64,000 bases of DNA from Luteococcus peritonei. Lineage in GTDB: Bacteria > Actinomycetota > Actinomycetes > Propionibacteriales > Propionibacteriaceae. Within the stretch, counting starts at the first letter, position 1. Every line of letters begins with the position of its first letter. Location of the stretch: positions 124,001-188,000 of the forward strand of contig NZ_BAAAIX010000028.1 in assembly GCF_039526385.1 (NCBI RefSeq), in the 5' to 3' direction. A model generated the notes under the pieces. The model saw only the letters and a program-made list of their open reading frames with translations. It was not told the origin of the DNA and searched no databases. Both the position numbers and the translations under genes were made by a program. Below, one piece after another: positions 33,765-41,926 of this stretch.

Positions 33765-35555
33765 TCAGCCCAGGATGTCGTAGTTCTTGAGCTTCTTGCG
33801 GTCGCGTTTGCTGCCGGTCTGCAGGGCCAGCAGCTCGGAGTAGATGCCGCCGGTGGTGGCCAGCTGCTCGGGGCTGCCGATCTCGTCCACGCGCCCGTCG
33901 CGCAGGGTGATGATCCGGTCGACGCTGGCGATGGTGCTGAGCCGGTGCGCGATGATCACGCTGGTGCGGCCCTGCATCAGGCGGTCCAGCCCCTCCTGCA
34001 CCAGACGCTCGCTCTTGGAGTCCAGGGCGCTGGTGGCCTCGTCGAGCACCAGGATCGGCGCGTCCTTCAGCATGGCGCGCGCCACGGCGATGCGCTGCTT
34101 CTGCCCACCGGACAGCTTCAGCCCTCGCTCACCGATCAGCGCGTCGTAGCCGCCCTCGAAGCCCATGATGAAGGAGTGCGCATTGGCCTCCTTGGCGGCC
34201 TGCTCCACCTGCTCGTCGGTGGCGCCGGGATTGGCATAGGCGATGTTCTCCCGGATCGTGCCGCTGAACAGGCTGGCGTCCTGGAAGACCACGCCCACGT
34301 TGCCGCGCAGCAGCTCCAGCGGGGTCTGGTTGACGTCGTGCCCGGCCAGCTCGACGGTGCCCTGGCGCAGCGGGTAGAGGCCCAGCATCAGGCTGACCAG
34401 GGTGGTCTTGCCGCCGCCGGACTCACCCACGAAGGCCACCCGCTCGCCCTGCGCCACCTGGAAGCTCACGTCGTGCAGCACGTCCTCGCCGTCCTCATAG
34501 CCGAAGCTGGCGTCGCGGAACTCGATCATCGGCTGCCCGGCGGGCAGTTCGCGGCGCACCAGCTGCGGCCCGACGAGCTCGGTGCGCTCGGGCTGCTCGG
34601 CCATCACGGCAAAGTAGTCGCGGCTGCCGGCGATGGCGCGCTGGGCGGTGTCCACCAGGTAGCTCATCATCATCGCCGGCTGCTTGGCGAGGTTGACCAG
34701 CTGGATCAGCAGCACCATGGTGCCCAGGCTGAACTCGCCGCGCACGGTGCGCACGAAGATCAGGGCGTAGATGCCGAAGAAGACCAGGTTCATGATGCCG
34801 CGACGGGCGGCGTCCATGGCGTGCCAGTAGCTGGACTGGGCCCGGGTGAGCGCGATCGTGGCGTCGTAGTGCTCGTCGAAGCTGTCCAGCTCGCGCCTCT
34901 CCTGCACGAAGGACTTCACCACGCGGATCTGGCCGATCACCTCGGCGAAGCGGCCGTTGGCGATGTCGACGTGGGTGTTCTTCTCGCCCTCCAGCCGCTG
35001 CCAGCGCTTGGAGGTGAGCGCGGTCAGCCAGGCATAGGTGGGGAAGATGACCAGCAGCAGCAGGCTGATCCACGGTGAGTACCAGGCGGTGATGGCCAGC
35101 GCGGCCACCAGTTGCAGGATCATCGGGAAGAAGTTGTTGCTGGCGCTCTGCAGGAACTGCGTGGTCTCGGTGATCGAGCGGTTCAGCCGGCTGATCACGG
35201 TGCCGGTCAGGGCGGTGTCGAAGTAGCGCTGCGGCAGGGTGAGCAGCTTGTGGAAGTAGCGCTCGCTCAGCCGGGTGCGCAGCCGCGCGGCCATCACGTC
35301 ACCGAAGTAGCCGCCCAGGTTGCTGATCAGGGTGTTGGCCAGGTCGGCCACCAGCAGCAGCACGGCCAGCCAGAGCACCGCGCGCACCCCGCCACCGCTG
35401 CCGCGCAGGCTGGCCACCACCTCGTCGGTGGCGGCCTTGATGATGAAGGGGGTGGCCAGACCGGTGACGACCGTCAGCACCGAGCAGACGATGATGCCGA
35501 TGTAGTACCACTTCAGTTCCTTCACCGCGGCGAGGATCTGCAACAGGCTGCGCAC
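33765..35555 (-). CDS. ABC exporter half-transporter (fused membrane and ATPase domains)
   Basis: 596 residues. Six membrane helices occupy about residues 15-310, then an ATPase domain with Walker A GESGGGKTT, Q-loop VFQDASL, signature LSGGQKQRIAVARAML, Walker B ILVLDEATS and the H-loop AHRLS. This is the type I exporter plan (MsbA/LmrA-like), working as a homodimer to export lipids or drugs; the substrate is unknown. The GTG at 35555 is chosen because CTGGAG sits about 6 bases ahead and the first helix begins soon after; the longer frame upstream has no start with a ribosome binding site. Confidence 0.88.
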   Translation of the reverse strand: MRSLLQILAAVKELKWYYIGIIVCSVLTVVTGLATPFIIKAATDEVVASLRGSGGGVRAVLWLAVLLLVADLANTLISNLGGYFGDVMAARLRTRLSERYFHKLLTLPQRYFDTALTGTVISRLNRSITETTQFLQSASNNFFPMILQLVAALAITAWYSPWISLLLLVIFPTYAWLTALTSKRWQRLEGEKNTHVDIANGRFAEVIGQIRVVKSFVQERRELDSFDEHYDATIALTRAQSSYWHAMDAARRGIMNLVFFGIYALIFVRTVRGEFSLGTMVLLIQLVNLAKQPAMMMSYLVDTAQRAIAGSRDYFAVMAEQPERTELVGPQLVRRELPAGQPMIEFRDASFGYEDGEDVLHDVSFQVAQGERVAFVGESGGGKTTLVSLMLGLYPLRQGTVELAGHDVNQTPLELLRGNVGVVFQDASLFSGTIRENIAYANPGATDEQVEQAAKEANAHSFIMGFEGGYDALIGERGLKLSGGQKQRIAVARAMLKDAPILVLDEATSALDSKSERLVQEGLDRLMQGRTSVIIAHRLSTIASVDRIITLRDGRVDEIGSPEQLATTGGIYSELLALQTGSKRDRKKLKNYDILG

Positions 35556-35969
35556 AGCTGACTCCAGAGGGATGGAATGGGGGATGGCAGGAAGACCGCC
35601 GGTCGGCAAGCCTACTCCGGCCTCCTGGCGGGCCAGAACCGTCGCCATGAGCGGGCTGAGAGAAGCCGACGGTGGCGGTGCCTCATCCCGTCTTGCTCCC
35701 TGGCGCTGTCGCGCCCACATCCCGGACGCGTGGCGACGAACGATGTCACCGGATCAGGGGACAGGATGCGGGGCGCGGTCCCGGGCCGTCGCCGCTCTTG
35801 CGTGGTGGGCAACGAATGGCGGCGGCGCCCGCCCGGCTGCTGTGAACTGATTGAAAACGGTAGGATGATGGAGGCTTGTCGCCCCTTCGTGGGGCGCACA
35901 GACTGGGAGCGTACCGCCCGGGAGGGTGGACGGCTCGGACCGGATCGGGGGATCGGTCCGCGCTCGGCA
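35556..35969. other. Gene-free stretch with an AT-rich promoter-like patch and hairpins
   Basis: No open frame here has a start signal or family likeness. Near 35840-35870 a relatively AT-rich patch (TTGAAAACGGTAGGAT) could be a promoter reading right. It is followed by a CGCCCC-TTCGT-GGGGCG hairpin at 35879-35896 and a GGACCG...CGGTCC dyad near 35937-35960, so a structured small RNA is possible but unproven. Confidence 0.3.
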
Positions 35970-36000
35970 GGGCCCGGAAGCCGCACGGCTCCCGGGACCC
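35970..36000 (-). terminator. Hairpin downstream of the slipin gene
   Basis: The stem core AGCCG-CA-CGGCT is extended outward by CCGG pairs with single mismatches; it lies 9 bases beyond the slipin stop. Confidence 0.5.
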
Positions 36001-36008
36001 TGTTGCGC

Positions 36009-36683
36009 TCAGCCGATCCCCGGCGCCGCCTCCTGCAGCACCAGGGTGGTGCCGCCCGTGGACGCCTCGGCCAGGCGCAGCCGTGCCAAGGCCGGGTGGT
36101 CGTCCAGCAGCTTCGCGCCGTTGGCCAACGAGCGCAGTGCCGCGGTCTCGGCCCGCGCCGCCTCCAGGCGCGCCAGACCCTCGTGACGGGCGACGACCAC
36201 GCGCTGCGCTGCGAGACGCAGCTCCGAGGGCAGCACGATGTCCTTGACCACCACCTCGTCCACGGCGATGCCCAGGTCCGCGACCGCGGGAGCCACGGCC
36301 TCACGCAGCGTGGCTGCCGTCGTGGGGGAGCGCAGCACACCGGCGACCTGCTCGACGCCCTGCGCGACGGCCAGATCACGCAGCGCCACCTGGACCTGCA
36401 GGTAGAGCTCGTCGAGGGGCTCGGGGGCCGTCTCGACCCAGGCCCGCGCGTCCGCGACGTGCCAGCGCACCGCGACCGTGGCGCGCACGGTCATCGCATC
36501 GGCGCACGGAACCTCCTGCGGGGCCAACGCGAGCACCTGGCGGCCGGTCTCCACCGGCGTCAGGCGCATGCCGCGGCGCAGCCGGTGCCGACCGGGGCCG
36601 AAGACCTCCACCAGACGGCCGTGGCGGTGCACCAGCACCTGCTCACGAGCGTCGACATCGACGGTCCACAGATTCTTCTTCAT
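36009..36683 (-). CDS. SPFH/Band 7 (slipin-like) protein without membrane anchor
   Basis: 224 residues. The SPFH core is clear: REQVLVHRHGRLVEVFGPGRHRL near residues 12-34, MTVRATVAVRWHV and the helical YLQVQVALRDLAVAQGVE...LGIAVDEVVVKDIVLPSEL. Band 7 proteins normally form membrane-bound rings beside proteases or NfeD partners. Here the N-terminal hydrophobic hairpin is missing, no nfeD gene is next to it and the coiled tail is short. The ATG at 36683 is used; a TTG three codons upstream is possible. Its role is unknown. Confidence 0.78.
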   Translation of the reverse strand: MKKNLWTVDVDAREQVLVHRHGRLVEVFGPGRHRLRRGMRLTPVETGRQVLALAPQEVPCADAMTVRATVAVRWHVADARAWVETAPEPLDELYLQVQVALRDLAVAQGVEQVAGVLRSPTTAATLREAVAPAVADLGIAVDEVVVKDIVLPSELRLAAQRVVVARHEGLARLEAARAETAALRSLANGAKLLDDHPALARLRLAEASTGGTTLVLQEAAPGIG

Positions 36684-37010
36684 GGTCTTCAACCCCCTTC
36701 AGGGCTTGTCAGGACCACCACCCCGCCCGTCCGGACACGGCGGGGCAGGCCCCTGGACGGGGCCGGCCGCAGGGCCGGGCACGGAGCGTGGGCGGAGCGG
36801 TGGCGTGGGTGGGGGAGTCGAACCCCCGGAACCAGAGCTGTCCTTGAGCAGCACCGTGGCCGGGCGACATGGCGGGACCGGCGGGGCCACAGCTCCCTGG
36901 CCGCCCCTCCCGGCAACCCGTCCATGGTGCGGGAGCCGTCAGGCAGTCGGCAACCGATTTTCCGCCCATCCCCGTCGCGCCCGGCCACCCTGCTGCGGAA
37001 GGATGGGCCC
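36684..37010. other. 327-base intergenic region with a tRNA T-arm-like hairpin
   Basis: No credible gene. On the minus strand GGGGG-TTCGACT-CCCCC (36811-36827) has the exact form of a tRNA T-arm, followed by ACCCACGCCACC like an acceptor end, but no matching 5' acceptor, D-arm or anticodon loop can be built upstream. Inverted arms GTGGCC/GGCCAC and AGCTGT/ACAGCT fold the DNA just before it. Confidence 0.4.
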
Positions 37011-38003
37011 ATGAGTGGATACCTGCCGGCCCCCGACCGCTACGACCAGATGGAGTACCGACGCTGCGGGCGCTGGGGGCTCAAGCTGCCCGTGCTCAGC
37101 CTGGGCCTGTGGCACAACTTCGGCGACCTGACCAGCGGCGAGACCCAGCGCGCCGTGGTCCGCCGGGCCTTCGACGCCGGCATCACCCACATCGACCTGG
37201 CCAACAACTACGGCCCGCCCTATGGCCAGGCCGAGCTCAACTTCGGCCGCCTGTTCGCCGACGACCTGCGCCCCCACCGCGACGAGCTGGTGATCAGCAC
37301 CAAGGCCGGCTACGACATGTGGCCCGGCCCCTACGGCCAGGGTGGTGGCAGCCGCAAGTACCTGCTGGCCAGCCTCGACCAGTCGCTGGAGCGGATGGGC
37401 CTGGACTACGTCGACATCTTCTACAGCCACCGGTTCGATGCCGAGACCCCGCTGGAGGAGACCATGATGGCCCTCGACCAGGCGGTGCGCAGCGGTCGGG
37501 CGCTCCACGTCGGCATCTCCTCCTACGACCCGCAGCAGACCGCGGCTGCCGCCCGGATCGCCGGCGACCTGGGCACCCCGCTGCTGATCCACCAGCCCCG
37601 CTACTCGATGCTGGACCGCTGGGTGGAGGACGGCCTGGTGGACGAGTGCGAGCAGCAGGGGATGGGCATCATCGCCTTCTCCGCGCTGGACCAGGGGCTG
37701 CTCTCGGACCGCTACCTGCAGGGCATCCCGCAGGATTCGCGCGCCGCTCGCACCCCGGCCCTGGCCGAGCGGCTGGGCGAGGCGATGCTGGCCCGGATCC
37801 GTTCCCTGGACGAGCTGGCCCGGGGGCGGGGGCAGAGCCTGGCCCAGATGGCGCTGGCGTGGGTGCTGCGCGACCGTCGCATCACGTCCACCCTGGTCAG
37901 CGCCAGCAGCCTGGAGCAGCTCGAGGACAACCTGGCCACGCTGCAGCACCTCGACTTCGACGACGAGGAGCTGCAGCGCATCGAGCAGGTGCTGCAGGGC
38001 TGA
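37011..38003 (+). CDS. Aldo/keto reductase, YghZ (L-glyceraldehyde 3-phosphate reductase) type
   Basis: 330 residues, a TIM-barrel NADPH-dependent reductase. The catalytic tetrad residues can be read: Asp in DLANNYGPP (with the tyrosine), Lys in STKAGYDM and His in FYSHRFD. The insertion WPGPYGQGGGSRKYL is typical of the YghZ/KCNAB-like group that reduces L-glyceraldehyde 3-phosphate and methylglyoxal, and the C-terminus has the NADPH-binding SASSLEQLEDN. The ATG at 37011 follows GGAAGGATGGGCCC. Convergent with the APC permease, 29 bases apart. Confidence 0.9.
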   Translation: MSGYLPAPDRYDQMEYRRCGRWGLKLPVLSLGLWHNFGDLTSGETQRAVVRRAFDAGITHIDLANNYGPPYGQAELNFGRLFADDLRPHRDELVISTKAGYDMWPGPYGQGGGSRKYLLASLDQSLERMGLDYVDIFYSHRFDAETPLEETMMALDQAVRSGRALHVGISSYDPQQTAAAARIAGDLGTPLLIHQPRYSMLDRWVEDGLVDECEQQGMGIIAFSALDQGLLSDRYLQGIPQDSRAARTPALAERLGEAMLARIRSLDELARGRGQSLAQMALAWVLRDRRITSTLVSASSLEQLEDNLATLQHLDFDDEELQRIEQVLQG

Positions 38004-38032
38004 GACCTTGGCTGGCCGGGGGACCGCCCGGT

Positions 38033-39994
38033 TCAGCCGCCGACGTGGAGCTGGGGCCGCCAGCGCGGCTCCGGCTCCGCCTTGCGCAGGATCTCGTGCA
38101 CCATCGGGGGAGTGTCGCCCTGGCCGGAGACGAAGAAGCGCATCATGTTGTCCACCGGGCTCTTCTCGGACCACTCGAAGTAGCAGTGGGGCGGCTCGGA
38201 GGTGCGACGGTTGACCTCCAGCAGGACGGCGGCCAGCACGTTGGGCACCGCCGTGCCACTGGCTCGCAGCACCCGGTGCCGGCCGATGACGGCACTGGTC
38301 ACGTCCACCGGCGCCTCGAAGTCAGAGGCATCGGTGGTGTGGGCCTCCAGGAAGAGGGCGCCGGCCTCATTGGGGATGTGGTTGTCCAGCCGCACCTCGA
38401 GCGCCTTGTAGTTGTACTCGGCCTCGTCGTAGCGCTGGCCCTTGTGGGCGATGAAGCGGACCGGCTGCTGGGTGGCGATGGCCTCGGTGAGCATCTGCTC
38501 GGCGCCCGCGTCGAAGCGCACCAACGGCACCCGCAGCTCGGTGGAGCGGGTGGCTCGTGACCAGACCGAGACCACCATGATCCCGGCCACGAAGAGCAGC
38601 GCGATCCACAGGCCGCCCGGATGGGTCAGCACATTGGTGACGAAGGTGTAGATGAAGATCATGCTGATCAGGCTGAAGAAGAGCCCTGCACCCCAGTGCC
38701 TGCGGCGCAGCTCGGTCAGGGCGACGGCTACCGCGGCAGAGGTCATCAGGGCCAGCACGCCGGTGGCATAGGCGGCGGCCTGCGCGTCGACGCTGGCATG
38801 GAACAGGACGGTGACCAGGGAGGCGACCAGCCACAGCACCACCACCAGCGGCCGGGTGGCCTTGGTCCACTCCGGGGCCATGCCGAAGCGGGGCAGGTAG
38901 CGCGGCACGATGTTGAGCATGCCGGCCATGGCCGAGGCGCCCGCGAACCACAGGATGGCGATGGTCACGGCGTCGTAGGCGGTGCCGAAACCCTCACCCA
39001 GCATGGTGTGCGCCAGGTAGGCCAGCGCACGCCCGTTGGCCTCGCCCCCGGGCTGGAAGGCCTCGGCGGGGATCAGCAGGGTGGTGGCCAGCGAGGAGCC
39101 GATCAGCAGCACGCTCATGATGCAGGCGGCGGTGGTGAGCAGCTTGCGGGTGTTGCGGATCCGGCCGGCGGGGTTGCCGCGGGTGTCCTCGGGATCTCCC
39201 TTGACCAGGGGCATCACCACCACGCCGGTCTCGAAACCGGACAGGCCCAGGGCCAAGGCCGGGAAGACCAGCATGGCGCCCAGCACGATGCCGGTGATGC
39301 TGTGGTGCTGGGTGAGCATCAGCTCGCGCCACTCGCCCACGAGCTCGGGGTGCGCGGCCACCCGCGACAGCCCCTTGACGACCACCACCACCGACAGCGC
39401 CAGGTAGGTGAGCACCAGCACGACGGCCACGCCGATGGCCTCGCTGAATCCCTTGAGGAAGACCGCTGCCAGCAGCGCCAGCAGGACCAGGGTGATGAGC
39501 ACCTGCTGGCCCTCCAGGTAGTGCTTGAGCATGGGGTTCTCGATCAGGTGCGCCGTCGCATCGGCCGCCGACAGCGTGATGGTGATGATGAAGCCGGTGG
39601 CGACGAAGCCGATCAGGCTGAGCACCAGCACCTTGGAGGGCCAGTAGGTGAGCAGCTTCTCCAGCATGGACAGCGAGCCGTCCCCGTGCGGGCTCTCCTT
39701 GGCCACCCGGCGGTACATCGGCAGGGCGCCGAACAGGGTGATCAGCACCAGCACCAGGGTCGCGACCGGGGCCAGCGAGCCGGCGGCCAGGGCCGCGATG
39801 CCGGGCTGGTAGCCCAGGGTGGAGAAGTAGTCCACGCCGGTCAGGCACATCACGGAGTACCACGGCTTGGCGTGGGCCTGGGAGACCTTCTCGTCAGGGT
39901 TCTCCAGGCCCGCCGGAGCGCTCTCCTCGCGCTGCAGGAACCAGCGCAGGAAGCCATCGCGGCGTTGGTGCGGGGTGGGTGCGGTCGTGGTCAC
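38033..39994 (-). CDS. APC superfamily permease with cytosolic C-terminal domain
   Basis: 653 residues. About 12 membrane segments lie between residues 45 and 500, beginning in VMCLTGVDYFSTLGYQPGIAALAAG, followed by a soluble C-terminal domain of roughly 150 residues. This belongs to a large APC family annotated as amino acid permeases; a KimA/KUP-like potassium uptake role is also possible because of the size and the soluble tail. No riboswitch is visible upstream. The GTG at 39994 is preferred to the longer frame because the preceding 20 residues are Pro-rich and look non-coding. No partner gene is adjacent. Confidence 0.75.
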   Translation of the reverse strand: MTTTAPTPHQRRDGFLRWFLQREESAPAGLENPDEKVSQAHAKPWYSVMCLTGVDYFSTLGYQPGIAALAAGSLAPVATLVLVLITLFGALPMYRRVAKESPHGDGSLSMLEKLLTYWPSKVLVLSLIGFVATGFIITITLSAADATAHLIENPMLKHYLEGQQVLITLVLLALLAAVFLKGFSEAIGVAVVLVLTYLALSVVVVVKGLSRVAAHPELVGEWRELMLTQHHSITGIVLGAMLVFPALALGLSGFETGVVVMPLVKGDPEDTRGNPAGRIRNTRKLLTTAACIMSVLLIGSSLATTLLIPAEAFQPGGEANGRALAYLAHTMLGEGFGTAYDAVTIAILWFAGASAMAGMLNIVPRYLPRFGMAPEWTKATRPLVVVLWLVASLVTVLFHASVDAQAAAYATGVLALMTSAAVAVALTELRRRHWGAGLFFSLISMIFIYTFVTNVLTHPGGLWIALLFVAGIMVVSVWSRATRSTELRVPLVRFDAGAEQMLTEAIATQQPVRFIAHKGQRYDEAEYNYKALEVRLDNHIPNEAGALFLEAHTTDASDFEAPVDVTSAVIGRHRVLRASGTAVPNVLAAVLLEVNRRTSEPPHCYFEWSEKSPVDNMMRFFVSGQGDTPPMVHEILRKAEPEPRWRPQLHVGG

Positions 39995-40083
39995 CGCACA
40001 AGGGTAGGACCAGGGTGGGCGCAGCGGGGGCGCGGGAGCGTCTGGTGGGGTGCGGTCCACAGCTGCGGCTCAGCGGACGCGAA

Positions 40084-40115
40084 CGGGGCCGCCCCGCTGC
40101 TGCGAGACGGCCCCG
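40084..40115 (-). terminator. Hairpin downstream of catalase
   Basis: Arms CGGGGCCG and CGGCCCCG enclose a 16-base loop region 24 bases after the catalase stop. Weak as a terminator. Confidence 0.35.
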
Positions 40116-40138
40116 GTTCTGCTGCTGTGGTCAACTGA

Positions 40139-41758
40139 TCACTTGGCGGCGTTGGTGTTGTTCTCTTCGATGGTCTCGCCGGAGGCGGCGCGGGCGTCGG
40201 CGGCCTCGTGCTCGGTGTAGGGGTTGGGCTCACCGGAGCCGGCCTCCACCTTGGCCTGGATCTTCTGGCCGCAGGCCGGGTCGACGGCCTTCCAGTAGGC
40301 GAAGGCCCGCTGCAGGACCTCGCCCTTGACGCCGCCCAGCAGGTGGCCGGCGACATTGTTGACGAAGGCCTCGCGCTGCTCGTCGTTCCAGACCTCGCGG
40401 ACCAGGATGCCGGGCTGGGTGAAGTCGTCGTCCTCGGCGCGCAGGGTGTAGGCCTGGCGCACCATCTCGCCGTCGGACTCCCAGCCGTCCTCCACCGGGC
40501 CGACCTCGTCGGAGTAGCTGCGACCCATCGAGTTGGGCGCGTAGACGGCCTGGATCTTGCCCTGCTCGGACTTCTCGGACTGCTCGAAGTTCATGTAGCC
40601 GTCGTGCATGCCGATGAAGTTGCGCTCGACGATCGGGCGGTTGACCGGCAGCTGGTCGTAGTTGGTGCCGATGCGGTGGCGCTGCTGGTCGGGGTAGGCA
40701 AAGACGCGGCCGAGCAGCATCTTGTCGGGGCTGAAGCCGATGCCGGGCACCAGGTTCGAGGGGGAGAAGGCGGCCTGCTCGATCTGGGCGAAGAAGTTGG
40801 CCGGGTTCTGGTCCAGCGTCAGGGTGCCGACCTCGATCAGCGGGTAGTCCTTGTGGGACCAGATCTTGGTGAGGTCGAAGGGGTTGTAGCGGTAGGTCTT
40901 GGCCTCCTCGTAGGGCATGACCTGCACCGACAGCTTCCACTGCGGGAAGTCACCGCGCTCGATGGACTCCCACAGGTCGCGACGGTGGAAGTCGGCGTCC
41001 TCGCCGGCGATCTTGGTGGCCTGGTCGCCGGTCAGGCCCTCGACGCCCTGCTGGCTGTGGAAGTGGTACTTGACCCAGAAGCGCTCGCCGGCCGCGTTGA
41101 CCCACATGTAGGTGTGGGAGCCGTAGCCGTTCATGTGGCGCCAGGTCTTCGGGATGCCGCGGTCGCCCATCAGGTAGGTGACCTGGTGGGCGGTCTCCGG
41201 GTTCAGGCTCCAGAAGTCCCACTGCATGTTGTTGTCGCGCAGGCCGTTGCCGGGCAGGCGCTTCTGCGAGGCGATGAAGCTCGAGAACTTCAGCGGGTCA
41301 CGCACGAAGAAGACGGGGGTGTTGTTGCCCACCAGGTCGTAGTTGCCCTCTTCGGTGTAGAACTTCAGCGCGAAGCCGCGCACGTCGCGCCAGGTGTCGG
41401 GGGAGCCCTGCTCGCCCGCGACGGTGGAGAAGCGCGCCAGCATCTTGGTCTTGGCGCCCTTCTGGAACAGGCCGGCCTTGGTGTACTGGCTGACGTCCTG
41501 GGTGGTCTCGAAGGTGCCGAAGGCGCCGGCGCCCTTGGCGTGCGGACGACGCTCGGGGACGTTGGCGCGGTTGAAGTGGGCCAGGGTCTCCACCAGGTGC
41601 ACGTCGTGCAGCAGCAGCGGGCCGTTGGCGCCGACGCTGAGCGAGTTGCGGTCGCTGACGGCAGGGGCGCCGTTGGACTTGGTGGATCCTCCGTCGGGTC
41701 GGGCGCCGCTGGGCAGCGCTCCGAGCGTGTCTTCCTGGGGTAAGTGGCGATCGGTCAT
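40139..41758 (-). CDS. katA: Monofunctional haem catalase
   Basis: 539 residues, small-to-medium subunit clade. The distal site is FNRANVPERRPHAKGAGAFGTFE with the catalytic histidine near residue 73, the asparagine is in NNTPVFFVRDP, and the proximal haem ligand is the tyrosine in RVFAYPDQQRHRIG. It breaks down hydrogen peroxide. AAGGAG precedes the ATG at 41758 by 7 bases. The 168-base leader up to the LRR gene stop holds an AT-rich patch (GAATATTTG on the minus strand) that is the likely promoter; no OxyR or Fur box was identified with confidence. Propionibacteria are known for strong catalase. Confidence 0.94.
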   Translation of the reverse strand: MTDRHLPQEDTLGALPSGARPDGGSTKSNGAPAVSDRNSLSVGANGPLLLHDVHLVETLAHFNRANVPERRPHAKGAGAFGTFETTQDVSQYTKAGLFQKGAKTKMLARFSTVAGEQGSPDTWRDVRGFALKFYTEEGNYDLVGNNTPVFFVRDPLKFSSFIASQKRLPGNGLRDNNMQWDFWSLNPETAHQVTYLMGDRGIPKTWRHMNGYGSHTYMWVNAAGERFWVKYHFHSQQGVEGLTGDQATKIAGEDADFHRRDLWESIERGDFPQWKLSVQVMPYEEAKTYRYNPFDLTKIWSHKDYPLIEVGTLTLDQNPANFFAQIEQAAFSPSNLVPGIGFSPDKMLLGRVFAYPDQQRHRIGTNYDQLPVNRPIVERNFIGMHDGYMNFEQSEKSEQGKIQAVYAPNSMGRSYSDEVGPVEDGWESDGEMVRQAYTLRAEDDDFTQPGILVREVWNDEQREAFVNNVAGHLLGGVKGEVLQRAFAYWKAVDPACGQKIQAKVEAGSGEPNPYTEHEAADARAASGETIEENNTNAAK

Positions 41759-41926
41759 CTGCACTCCTTTTTGGACAGGCCCGTGACGGGTTGCCATGGG
41801 CACCTTCGAAGAACACACAACCAGAGAGCACCGACAAATATTCCGCTCGAAAGCTGAGGCGGCCCTAACTTGCCACCCGGTCAATCCCTTGCGGCGGGGG
41901 ATTTGGGGTCCTGGCGGTGGCGGACC

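Noticed and set aside
35860..36000. RNase P RNA or SRP RNA
   Set aside because: Neither the RNase P GAGGAAAGTC core nor the SRP GGAAG/AGCAG core is present.
36799..36900. tRNA-Sec or other long-variable-arm tRNA on the minus strand
   Set aside because: The T-arm is good but no 7-8 bp acceptor partner, D-arm or TCA anticodon loop can be formed upstream.
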